This document shows, piece after piece, positions 15,537 through 23,700 of a stretch of DNA of 50,199 nt. Source of the stretch: an uncultured Opitutales bacterium (GTDB lineage: Bacteria; Verrucomicrobiota; Verrucomicrobiia; Opitutales; Intestinicryptomonadaceae). The notes under the pieces were generated by a model, which had not been told where the DNA came from, did no database searches, and saw only the letters and a program-made list of their open reading frames with translations. The position numbers and the translations under genes were made by a program. Every line of letters starts with the position of its first letter. The stretch's first letter is position 1. The stretch lies in assembly GCA_944389885.1 (NCBI GenBank), contig CALXNZ010000018.1:1-50199 (forward strand), in the 5' to 3' direction.

Positions 15537-18227
15537 TCATGTCAACCTGCGCAATCTTTTTATAAGCGTGTTAAAATTGTTTTCCTCACCGCGCTGGGCT
15601 ATGCCAAAAAAGTCATGGACGCGTTTTCCAGACGTTTCAATATGGGCAAATCTTACGTCGAACCCGCAAGCGTCTATGGCGCGCGATATTTTGTAAAGGA
15701 GCCAAGGCCTATCCGCGGCGGCGATTTCAAGGACTGATCCGGCAGACGAATCCTTAAAAGACACCTCCGATACAAGCGGAACCCGCGGGGCAGGCAAACC
15801 GTCCCTCATTGCCGATTCTATCTCGGAATCGAGGGCAGACGGATTTTGAAGGGCGCGCATGATTCTGCGGCTCAACCTCGCCCGCAGCCCCTTGTCTTTT
15901 ATTGCCCCTTTGGAAATGCCCGCGACATAGAATGTGTCTATTGTAATTCCGTCTTCGCGGGTGAGAATCTTCGAGCCCAAAATATTCAAACCCGACAAAC
16001 TCATAACCCCCGAAAGCGTAGAAAAAAGCCTGCGCCTGTCGGTAGAAACCACGCTTAAGCTTATCAGTGATCTGTTTGGATCTTCGCGCCATTGCAAAAC
16101 CGGGCTTCCCCCGTCGCCGGCGGCCATATTGGATTTTAATTTGTCCATCATGCGTATGTGCACGGCGAGATTTGCGCGCCCGTGATACATAAAATAGTTC
16201 TTAGGCAGCTTATTGACGTGCTCCAAAAGCAAATCGGACTTATCCGCAAATTCGGGCATAGAGAGTAGTTCGGAAACCAATAGACGCTTTCTATCGCGCA
16301 ACAAATCGATAGTTTCGTGGCTTTCGCGCAGCATGGCGTCGGAGGCGCCCGCATAAAGGGTCGCGTGCAACGACTGTTTGTAGGAATTCCAAAACGTATC
16401 GCTCGTGCCCATTGCGTCGCAGAAAGTTATCACATAGAGAAGCTTCAGACAGTCAATATTGGGCATTTTAGCGGCAAACTCCCGCATACAGGACTCGTCC
16501 TCCAAATCGTGCGTCTGCCAAAACCTCGCCATCTCAAGGTGGTTTCGCACGCAAAATAAAACGGTCTGCATATCGCTTTCTGGTATCCCGAAGCGACGCA
16601 ATACCTTTTCGGCAAGTTCGGCTCCGATTTCAGCATGCCCGCGAATTCCGTCGCCTTTGCCGATGTCGTGCAAAAAAAGAATTAGATAGGCTAACTCAGG
16701 AGAATGCATCGACGTTAGAACCGCATGGTAATCCCAATAAGGGAGATCGTCGCTCTGGGCGCAAAAAACCCTATCGAGCTGCGCTATGGCATTCAAGGTG
16801 TGGATGTCCGCGGTGTAGCGATGGTATAATTCGCGCTGCACTCTGCATGTAATCTCCCCGAATTCCGGCACAAAAGCTCCAAGTATTCCCCAGAAATGCA
16901 TAAGCTCTAAAACCGGCGCCACATTGCCCTTGTCTGTCATTATTTCGAGAAACGGCTTCATCGCGCGCGGAGGGGAGCGCAATGAATCGTCTATGTAATG
17001 CCGCGAATCCTTTATTAAGAGTTCAAGTTTATCGCCGGGAACCGCCGAATACAACTGGGCGTAGCGAAACACTGAAACGAGTCGCCACGGCTTGCGCCTA
17101 AAGGCTCCGGGGTGGGAGGTCGATATTTCACCCCTCCAAATTGTAAATCCGTCGATGGGTATTTTCTTATTGCGCGGAACTCTTGTTCCAAGCCTGCGCA
17201 TATTGTCGTAAACGTCGCTTGGCAGCACGATGCCCATGCGTTTGCGCACGGCTTTTGCCACGGCGTCCACAGTTTTCAGGGAAAAATACACTTTGCGCAT
17301 CAGCTCCTCCGCCCTCGATTCCTCGTCGCCCAAAAATCCGAGGTTGCGGGCTATCGGCGATTGCGATTCCAAATCCAACAAATCGTTCTGCCTATTGAAA
17401 AAGAAATGGGCTTCATTGCGAACCCTCAAGAGAAAATCAAAGGCTCTCAACATTCCCCTAAATTCATTTTTCGACATTTTCCCGGCGCGCGCCAGAGCCT
17501 TAAAATCCGAACTTCCGCGCTTCAAAAAAGCAATCCAATGAAGGGTGTGTATATCCCGCAAAGACCCCACTCCGCTCTTTATATTCGGCTCCTGAACATA
17601 CGCCGACCAGCCGTATCGGGCATGGCGATCCCGTTTCAAGCGCATAAGCTCGTCTATTTTGCTCGCGGAGACTTTTCTAACGTATGTATTGAACGCTCTT
17701 TTAAAAGAATTGAAGACGGAAACATTGCCGCACAGGAAACGGGCGTCGAGCATAGACGTAAAAGTAAATTCGTCGTATTTTGCCCCGCATACAGCCTCCG
17801 CGGCGGTTCGGCTCGAATGTCCGAGTTTCAAGCCCGTATCCCAAAGCGGATAAGCTATTTTATCCACTATCAGCATCTTGAAATCGTCGTCCACGCCGGT
17901 TGAATACAAAAACATCAGGTCTATATCGCTTTTTGGGGATAACTCCCTCCTCCCATAACCTCCGAGAGCGACTATGCAAAACTTGTCAGCCCATTTTCTC
18001 GATAGGCGATCCAAGCCGTTCATGAAAAAATTGTAAAGAAATCTTATTATGGCGTCGGCGGAATCCGAATGGGCCCAACATATGGAACGCCCTCCAGCCC
18101 CCTTGCGGTGCGCATCTAAAAGAGTATCGAGAACGGCTTTGTGGCACGCCGCGACATCAGAAGGAGATTTAAGCATATTCTCGCAAATCTCAGACACATC
18201 TTTAGACAAACTCAAAGCCCCGCTCAT
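15537..18227 (-). CDS. glnD: Bifunctional PII uridylyltransferase/uridylyl-removing enzyme
   Basis: GlnD is the glutamine sensor that uridylylates PII proteins when nitrogen is short and removes UMP when glutamine is high. The nucleotidyltransferase motif GGYGRRELSPKSDIDLMF lies at about 89-106 from the ATG at 18227. A GlnD-type linker domain follows, then an HD hydrolase domain with FLHDIGKG and two ACT domains in the last 200 residues. The frame extends to a TTG at 18269, but the ATG at 18227 (MSGALSLSKDV) is the better start, giving 896 residues, close to other GlnD proteins. It is divergent from the LysM gene and ends tail to tail with the adenosyltransferase gene. PII (glnB/glnK) and glnA are not in the window. 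Confidence 0.95.
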   Translation of the reverse strand: MSGALSLSKDVSEICENMLKSPSDVAACHKAVLDTLLDAHRKGAGGRSICWAHSDSADAIIRFLYNFFMNGLDRLSRKWADKFCIVALGGYGRRELSPKSDIDLMFLYSTGVDDDFKMLIVDKIAYPLWDTGLKLGHSSRTAAEAVCGAKYDEFTFTSMLDARFLCGNVSVFNSFKRAFNTYVRKVSASKIDELMRLKRDRHARYGWSAYVQEPNIKSGVGSLRDIHTLHWIAFLKRGSSDFKALARAGKMSKNEFRGMLRAFDFLLRVRNEAHFFFNRQNDLLDLESQSPIARNLGFLGDEESRAEELMRKVYFSLKTVDAVAKAVRKRMGIVLPSDVYDNMRRLGTRVPRNKKIPIDGFTIWRGEISTSHPGAFRRKPWRLVSVFRYAQLYSAVPGDKLELLIKDSRHYIDDSLRSPPRAMKPFLEIMTDKGNVAPVLELMHFWGILGAFVPEFGEITCRVQRELYHRYTADIHTLNAIAQLDRVFCAQSDDLPYWDYHAVLTSMHSPELAYLILFLHDIGKGDGIRGHAEIGAELAEKVLRRFGIPESDMQTVLFCVRNHLEMARFWQTHDLEDESCMREFAAKMPNIDCLKLLYVITFCDAMGTSDTFWNSYKQSLHATLYAGASDAMLRESHETIDLLRDRKRLLVSELLSMPEFADKSDLLLEHVNKLPKNYFMYHGRANLAVHIRMMDKLKSNMAAGDGGSPVLQWREDPNRSLISLSVVSTDRRRLFSTLSGVMSLSGLNILGSKILTREDGITIDTFYVAGISKGAIKDKGLRARLSRRIMRALQNPSALDSEIESAMRDGLPAPRVPLVSEVSFKDSSAGSVLEIAAADRPWLLYKISRAIDACGFDVRFAHIETSGKRVHDFFGIAQRGEENNFNTLIKRLRRLT

Positions 18228-18361
18228 TTGTCCAAGAGATCCTGCATGGTGCCCTGCTCTTTGCAACAACTATTTTTATTCCAATGAGCGCCTTTGAAAG
18301 AAATATTGAAATTTTTGAGGGAAATGTCACAATTTTTGCAAAATTTAACTCTTGAAAAATT

Positions 18362-18973
18362 ATGGAAGACGACATTCAACTTCAAAAAGCTAATAAAACA
18401 GCCGGCATAGTCGGCGCTCTCGGACTTCTCGGACTCGGCATTAGCGTAGTATCGCTCATTCTCGGAATCGCCGCTATGACAAAAGTGGGAAATACCGCCG
18501 GAGAAATGAACGATAAGATAGAAAAAGCCGCGGCTCTTTCTCTCGATATGAAAAAAATGGAAGATAAGCTCGCAACGCTGAGCTCCAGCCTTGAAAATAT
18601 GACCGCCGACAGCAATTCCAGATTTGAAAGCATAACCAAACAAATAAACTCGACCGTCGAAAGAATAGGCACTCTTCTCAATCAAAATAGAAGCCTCATA
18701 GAGGAGAATCGCAACGCCATATCCGAAATAGCCAAGCGCAGATCTCCACAGGCTTCTGCCGCCTCCTCCAATGCAGCCGCCGAAACGCAGACATCTCAGG
18801 TATCGTCCGCAAGCGGAGACGTTGTGGTATATAAGATAAAAAGCGGTGACACTATAGCAAAAATCGCCCCCAAGTACAACGTTTCCGTCCAAGATATTCT
18901 TTCCGCCAATCCGAATGTGAATCCTTCGAGACTTATGATAGGGCAGGAAATTGTAATACCTGTAAAGAAATAA
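18362..18973 (+). CDS. Membrane-anchored coiled-coil LysM protein
   Basis: A 203-residue protein with a short polar N-terminus and one hydrophobic helix rich in Gly, Leu and Ile (about 13-40). A predicted coiled coil follows (about 45-125), then an Ala/Ser-rich linker. A single LysM domain makes up the C-terminus (about 154-201: YKIKSGDTIAKIAPKYNVS through GQEIVIP). LysM binds the glycan chains of peptidoglycan, so the protein probably spans from the inner membrane to the cell wall. The specific role is unknown. It is a monocistronic gene by layout, divergent from glnD and ended by a strong terminator. Confidence 0.88.
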   Translation: MEDDIQLQKANKTAGIVGALGLLGLGISVVSLILGIAAMTKVGNTAGEMNDKIEKAAALSLDMKKMEDKLATLSSSLENMTADSNSRFESITKQINSTVERIGTLLNQNRSLIEENRNAISEIAKRRSPQASAASSNAAAETQTSQVSSASGDVVVYKIKSGDTIAKIAPKYNVSVQDILSANPNVNPSRLMIGQEIVIPVKK

Positions 18974-18982
18974 CCTTTTCGC

Positions 18983-19007
18983 AATCCGCAACAAAGCGTT
19001 GCGGATT
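18983..19007 (+). terminator. Rho-independent terminator after the LysM gene
   Basis: AATCCGCAAC (18983-18992) pairs with GTTGCGGATT (18998-19007) around a 5-base loop, and the stem runs into a T-tract (19006-19012). It begins 10 bases past the LysM gene stop. Confidence 0.92.
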
Positions 19008-19038
19008 TTTTTAACATTCGTTTTCCCAAAATAAAAAT

Positions 19039-19632
19039 ATGCCGAACACCATTTTCCGAAAAGGAGTTCCCTCGACATGGAAACTTGAGGGAGAAAAGCC
19101 CATATCAGATTGCAAAGTATTTAAAACAGTAGCCAGAAGATTCTCGCACCCTGACGGCCGCCGCGACGATTTCTACATAAACTTATGCTCCGATTGGGTG
19201 CAAGTTGCGGCTCTGGCTAAAAACGAATCGGGAAAATTATGCGCTGTGATGGTGAATCAATTTAGGTTTGGAGTACAGAAGACCTCCTGGGAGTTTCCGG
19301 GCGGAGTCATGGAATATGGTGAGAGCCCGCAAGAAGCGGCAAAAAGAGAGCTGCTTGAAGAAACCGGATACGGAAGCGAATCCGCCGGGGAGATATCGTC
19401 ATTTTCTCCAAATCCGGCCATACAAAACAACCTTGCGCATTTTGTCGTAATGGAAAACTGCAAAAAAATTTCCGATACAAATTGGGACGCCAACGAAGAG
19501 CTTGAAATCAGGCTCATACCCATACCCGATATATATTCGATGGTTGAAGACGGGCGCATATTTCATTCTATAAGCATAGCGTCCGTTTTTTTTCTAAAAA
19601 CTTTCTTGGATAAGAAATACCGGGCACAATAA
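19039..19632 (+). CDS. NUDIX hydrolase, ADP-ribose pyrophosphatase-like
   Basis: A 197-residue protein with a complete Nudix box at about 89-111 (G-x5-E-x7-REUxEExGU, in GGVMEYGESPQEAAKRELLE). It is preceded by a strand pair ending in TSWEFPGG, as in ADP-ribose/sugar-nucleotide pyrophosphatases of the NudF/YffH type. It likely hydrolyses ADP-ribose or a related nucleotide diphosphate in the cytoplasm. The exact substrate is not visible. It is the first gene of a small plus-strand group with the DciA-like gene (28 bases on) and the nitrilase-family gene. The start follows AATAAAAAT. Confidence 0.87.
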   Translation: MPNTIFRKGVPSTWKLEGEKPISDCKVFKTVARRFSHPDGRRDDFYINLCSDWVQVAALAKNESGKLCAVMVNQFRFGVQKTSWEFPGGVMEYGESPQEAAKRELLEETGYGSESAGEISSFSPNPAIQNNLAHFVVMENCKKISDTNWDANEELEIRLIPIPDIYSMVEDGRIFHSISIASVFFLKTFLDKKYRAQ

Positions 19633-19660
19633 TCCCGCAAACTCAATTTTAAGGTTTAAA

Positions 19661-20029
19661 ATGCCGCTGCTTAAAGACAATTCCATTATTAGCGCATTCA
19701 GACAAATGGGATATAGCCCCACATTTTCAAAGCCGCGGCAAACTCATGGGGTACCCATATCCATAAGAGAACTGAACGAAATATTTTTCAATAAGTTCAA
19801 TAAAAAGCGCAGCGGCGCGCACAGCATATTGCAGAAAAAATGGGATAGTTTCCTGCCTAAACGGTTTGTGGGAAAATGTTCCTTTGAAGGCGTAAAACTC
19901 TCCGTTGTGTTTGCGCGCGCAGAAAGCGCTTCCGCGCGTCAAGAAATGCAGATGGAAGAGCGCTCCATTTTAAAAAAGATTGTTGCAATCAACGAGTGTA
20001 AAAATATAAAAAGAATCGTATTCCTATGA
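19661..20029 (+). CDS. DciA-like protein (DUF721), putative replicative-helicase loader
   Basis: A 122-residue basic protein. After an N-terminal helical part, the segment ILQKKWDSFLPKRFVGKCSFEGVKLSV-type pattern matches the DUF721 core: W-x-x-x-(V/L), then a strand where G-x-L-x-V lies, then a helix, then an (I)KRIVFL end strand. Proteins of this family (DciA) are the ancestral loaders of DnaB helicase in bacteria that lack DnaC/DnaI. The match rests on pattern rather than on a search, so confidence is moderate. The stop overlaps the next start as ATGA, which implies translational coupling to the amidase gene. Confidence 0.65.
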   Translation: MPLLKDNSIISAFRQMGYSPTFSKPRQTHGVPISIRELNEIFFNKFNKKRSGAHSILQKKWDSFLPKRFVGKCSFEGVKLSVVFARAESASARQEMQMEERSILKKIVAINECKNIKRIVFL

Positions 20030-20823
20030 AAGTTGCGATAGTACAGATGGCGGTTGAACAGGGCGAATTTGAAAAAAATATCGCCAAGACAGAAGCTTTT
20101 GCAAAACGGGCGCACGAATGCGGCGCTGACATAGCCGTATTCCCGGAAATGTTTCTGTGCGGATTTAACTATAAGAAAAATCTCGACTACCTCAGGGCAA
20201 ACGGCGATGCAGCCCAAGCCGCGCTTTGCAACATAGCCTTAAAGTACGGAATAGCTATTTGCGGCAGCATACCTTTTCTAAATCCGTCATTAAAACAGCC
20301 CACAAACCGGCTCGTATTTGTAAACGCAGACGGGACAATTCTGTCGCATTACGACAAGATACATCTCTTCAGCATATTTAACGAAAACTCCTATGTGGCG
20401 GCGGGAAACCAAATAGTCGTATCCGACACTCCGCTCGGCAGATGCGGATTCGCTATTTGCTACGACCTTCGCTTCCCCGACATGTTCGTGGAAATGACAA
20501 AACGAAACGCCAAAATGATAATAATCTGCGCAGCGTTTCCCAACCCGCGTTCTGAACATTGGAGGATTTTGAGCAGGGCGAGAGCCATAGAAAACCAATG
20601 TTTTGTAATTGCGGTGAATCAATGCGGCCACGAGGACTTCGCAAACAACAAAGTGAAATATTTCGGAGCTTCCGCCGTAATAGACCCCTGGGGCGGAGTT
20701 GTCGCAGAATGTGAACCGGACGCCGAAGACGCTATGGCATTTGCCGATATAAATCTCGACGAAGTTGAGGATATACGCGCAAAAATACCCGCCCTTGCGG
20801 ACAGGCGGGACGATCTATATTAA
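20026..20823 (+). CDS. Carbon-nitrogen hydrolase (nitrilase superfamily, omega-amidase-like)
   Basis: A 265-residue nitrilase-superfamily amidase. The catalytic triad is visible: E41 in PEMFLCGF, K111 in HYDKIHLF and C145 in FAICYDLRFPDMF. The order and spacing resemble YafV/Nit2-type omega-amidases, which hydrolyse 2-oxoglutaramate or 2-oxosuccinamate. Nit1-type deaminated-glutathione amidases have the same framework, so the substrate is left open. It is coupled by a four-base ATGA overlap to the DciA-like gene. A weak hairpin (20827-20856) follows the stop. Confidence 0.9.
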   Translation: MKVAIVQMAVEQGEFEKNIAKTEAFAKRAHECGADIAVFPEMFLCGFNYKKNLDYLRANGDAAQAALCNIALKYGIAICGSIPFLNPSLKQPTNRLVFVNADGTILSHYDKIHLFSIFNENSYVAAGNQIVVSDTPLGRCGFAICYDLRFPDMFVEMTKRNAKMIIICAAFPNPRSEHWRILSRARAIENQCFVIAVNQCGHEDFANNKVKYFGASAVIDPWGGVVAECEPDAEDAMAFADINLDEVEDIRAKIPALADRRDDLY

Positions 20824-21035
20824 GATTTAAACGCTTTCCCAAGCGCTTATGTTTAAGTGTCCCGATTTGGGCGCCCAATAGCCCATTGCATGCAAGTCCG
20901 CTAAACAAGAGCTGCGCTATCCCAGGCAAAGCCGTCAAAAATGGAGTAGAATAGAAATGTATGTTATTCGCCCAGAATGGACGGCGGGCAGGCTAAAGCC
21001 GCCGGGCATAGGCAATAAATGCGAAATCCGCAATC
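20824..21035. other. Convergent intergenic stretch with hairpins, no gene seen
   Basis: This lies between the stops of the amidase gene (plus) and galM (minus). It holds a nested hairpin (TTAAAC 20827-20832 with GTTTAA 20851-20856, inner GCTT/AAGC) and a G+C-rich stem (CGGCGG 20982-20987 with CCGCCG 20999-21004). A self-complementary TGGGCGCCCA lies near 20868. Neither stem has a T-run, so they are not classical terminators. No reading frame of interest was found. Confidence 0.45.
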
Positions 21036-22055
21036 TTACTTTAAGCAGCCAAAGCGATAAACTGTGGTAGATGCATACACCTCATTCGGCAAGAGGAGCA
21101 TACTTGGAAAGTGCTCAAGATTTGCGGCATTTGGCCAATGTTGAGTCTCAAGACAAAAGCCGCTGTGTTTATCGTATATTGCCCCGTTTTTACCTTTTTG
21201 CCTGGATATAAAATTGCCGGTATAAAATTGCATTCCCGGCTCGTCGGTAAATACCTCCATCAAACGCCCGCTCGACGGGTCGAAAACCGACGCGGCTTCA
21301 ACCATTTCTCCCAAAGAATTTGGCAGAACGTAATTATGGTCATAACCTCCCCCGACCTCGCGCATAAGTTCGCTGTCAGATTCAACGCCGGAGCGTATAG
21401 GCTTGTAATTGCGCAAATCGAGAACCGTGCCTTTTACCGAGGCTATTTCGCCTGTTGGCGCCATTTTTGAATCTATCGGGGTAAAAAACGAAGCGTTGAT
21501 TTTTATTCTATGGTCGAGAATATCCTTTGATTTTCCCGCAGACAAATTGAAATAGCTATGATTTGTTAGGGCGCAAAGCGTTGGCTTATCGGTAGAGGCC
21601 CTGTATTTTATTGCGAGCATACCTCCGTCGCAAAGTTTATAATCGATAGAGACGTCGAGGTTGCCGGGATATCCTCCTGCCATGTCTGGAGATACAAAAT
21701 GAAAATTGACACCCTTATAGCCGTCTCCCGAAATTTCGCGCATATCCCATATCTGCCTATCGAAACCGGCGTTTCCACCGTGCAGAGAGTTTGTAGCATC
21801 ATTGGCGTAAAACTTATAGCGCTTGCCGTCTATCTTCGCGGAGGCCCCGGCTATTCTATTGCACACGCGCCCGATTGCCGCCCCGAAGTATTCGCCGTGC
21901 TTGAGATAGTCGGACGGTTTGTCGTACCCGAGCACTACGTCCGCCATTTTACCGTCTCTATCGGCTGTAAACAGCCTGTTTATCCGGCAACCCAAATTGC
22001 AGACCTCAATTTTCAGCCCGCCGTTCTCAATTTCAAGGATTTCGTATTTTGTCAT
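21036..22055 (-). CDS. galM: Aldose 1-epimerase (mutarotase)
   Basis: GalM interconverts the alpha and beta anomers of aldoses such as galactose and glucose. The 339-residue protein has the family landmarks. An R-x-x-N-R-I (GRVCNRIAG) motif is followed by the histidine in LHGGNAGFD and the catalytic HSYFNLSAG histidine. A YDHNYVL motif and the catalytic base glutamate in GFCLETQHWPNA come later. No signal peptide is seen, so it is cytoplasmic. The start overlaps the end of rny by 23 bases, so the two are co-transcribed and perhaps coupled. There is no galactose-pathway neighbour. Confidence 0.94.
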   Translation of the reverse strand: MTKYEILEIENGGLKIEVCNLGCRINRLFTADRDGKMADVVLGYDKPSDYLKHGEYFGAAIGRVCNRIAGASAKIDGKRYKFYANDATNSLHGGNAGFDRQIWDMREISGDGYKGVNFHFVSPDMAGGYPGNLDVSIDYKLCDGGMLAIKYRASTDKPTLCALTNHSYFNLSAGKSKDILDHRIKINASFFTPIDSKMAPTGEIASVKGTVLDLRNYKPIRSGVESDSELMREVGGGYDHNYVLPNSLGEMVEAASVFDPSSGRLMEVFTDEPGMQFYTGNFISRQKGKNGAIYDKHSGFCLETQHWPNAANLEHFPSMLLLPNEVYASTTVYRFGCLK

Positions 22056-23601
22056 TTTGAATCGATGTAGGTTTAGCTATTTCGGTAAAGCGGCTCTCCC
22101 TTATGAGCATAATTTTTATCGGTATTGAGGAATCTGTCGATTCCTCTATTTTTCTCCTTATTTTTGCGGCGATGTCCAAAGCTTGAATGTCGCTTACGAT
22201 TTCAGGAGAGACTATCACGCGCAACTCGCGCCCGGCCTGTATAACATAGGCATTTGACACTCCGTCAAATTCTTTGGCTATAGTTTCGAGAGTTTTTATG
22301 CGCCTTATATAGCCGTCGGCCGCTTCCATTCTGGCGCCAGGCCTTGTGGAAGAGAGCGAGTCCGCCATCTGGAGGATACTCGCGTAAATTGACTTAGCGG
22401 GAGCTTCCCCGTGATGGGACTCCACAGCGTTTACCACAATATCCGATTCCCCGCAACGAGCCAAAGCTTGCGCCCCGGCCATGGCATGGGAAAGATCCGT
22501 AGAGGGCATAACTTTCCCTATATCGTGAAATAGCCCCACCCTTTTTGCCACGGCTGCATCGGCCCCGAGTTCAAGGGCTATCAATGCGCAAAGCCTCGCG
22601 GTTTCTATGCTGTGCTGAAGTGTATTCTGATTTAGCGACAAGTGAAAATCAAGATTGCCCAACAGTGAAATTATGTCAGGATGCACGCGGGCCAAGCCCA
22701 AGCTTTCCACGGCTAATTGTCCGGCGTCGAAAACGTTCTGGGAAAATTTTTCCTCCGCGTCCAAAACCGCAGCCTCAATCGTCGACGGATTTATTCTCCC
22801 GTCGGATATGAGATTTTCGAGCGCCAACCTCGCCACCGCCCGGCGGGACGGATTAAAGGAAGAAAGCATAACGGAATCGGGAGTTTCGTCTATTATCAGT
22901 GTAGTGCCCGTTGCCGATTCAAAAGACCTTATATTGCGCCCATCTTTGCCTATGAGCTTTCCCTTCATCGCTTCGGACGGAATTTTCACCACATATGTGG
23001 AAATTCCCTGCGGCATTTGCGGCGCCATTCTCTGCATCGCCAGCGAAAGCATTTTTCTGGCTTCGTCGTCTGCTTGAGTCTTTGCCTTGGCTATAATCTC
23101 CGCCCTGTACTTTGATAGATCGTCGTTGCACTTGCGCTCTATTTCGGCTTTTGCCTCGCGGCGTATCTGTTCCACATCGAGTTTTGATATATCCGCCAAC
23201 TTTAGGGCGTAAGCGTCCGCCTGGCGCTTTAAGGATTCCCGCATTTGAGAATATCTGGCGTATTCCTCCTCCGCCTTGGCGGTCGCATTTTGGGCGTTTT
23301 TAAGTTCCTCTTCGGTTTCGGCGAGCTTTTCGGATTGCTCCCTTTTTGAGGCGCGGGCAAGAGCGAGAGTGTCTTCATACTCAGCCTTGAGTTCAAGCTC
23401 GCGCTCTTTCATATGCATCTCGAGCTCGTTGCGCTTTTTCTCATACTTCATGCGCTCTTCGGAGCGCACGGCTTCGGTCTCGGCCTGAAGTTTGTTTTTT
23501 AGGGAATTAACCCTGACTATTAGTACGATACACTCGGCGAACAAGCATGTCGCCAAAAGCCCCAGCACAATTGAATTTATGTCGAAGATCTCGTAATTCA
23601 T
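22033..23601 (-). CDS. rny: Ribonuclease Y
   Basis: RNase Y is a membrane-anchored endoribonuclease that starts mRNA decay. Features in order, from the ATG at 23601: an N-terminal transmembrane helix (about 10-28), a long charged coiled coil (about 30-190), a KH RNA-binding domain with KGKLIGKDGRNIRSFE (near 210), and an HD domain with GLFHDIGKV and VESHHGE. Length (522) is typical. The frame reaches a TTG at 23616, but the ATG five codons later is more likely. It is followed directly by galM and preceded by gltX, 85 bases away, on the same strand. Confidence 0.95.
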   Translation of the reverse strand: MNYEIFDINSIVLGLLATCLFAECIVLIVRVNSLKNKLQAETEAVRSEERMKYEKKRNELEMHMKERELELKAEYEDTLALARASKREQSEKLAETEEELKNAQNATAKAEEEYARYSQMRESLKRQADAYALKLADISKLDVEQIRREAKAEIERKCNDDLSKYRAEIIAKAKTQADDEARKMLSLAMQRMAPQMPQGISTYVVKIPSEAMKGKLIGKDGRNIRSFESATGTTLIIDETPDSVMLSSFNPSRRAVARLALENLISDGRINPSTIEAAVLDAEEKFSQNVFDAGQLAVESLGLARVHPDIISLLGNLDFHLSLNQNTLQHSIETARLCALIALELGADAAVAKRVGLFHDIGKVMPSTDLSHAMAGAQALARCGESDIVVNAVESHHGEAPAKSIYASILQMADSLSSTRPGARMEAADGYIRRIKTLETIAKEFDGVSNAYVIQAGRELRVIVSPEIVSDIQALDIAAKIRRKIEESTDSSIPIKIMLIRESRFTEIAKPTSIQNDKIRNP

Positions 23602-23700
23602 TTTCAGGATTTCCAATAAGCGCGTCTAAATTTCCCGCGCGCTTAATCCAACATTTTCGCAAAACTGCAAAACGATTCAAGCAAATACTCTAAGCGCATT

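Noticed and set aside
17112-17903. Long open frame antisense to glnD (263 codons)
   Set aside because: It lies wholly inside glnD and has no recognisable domain; it is a shadow of the G+C bias in the third codon position.
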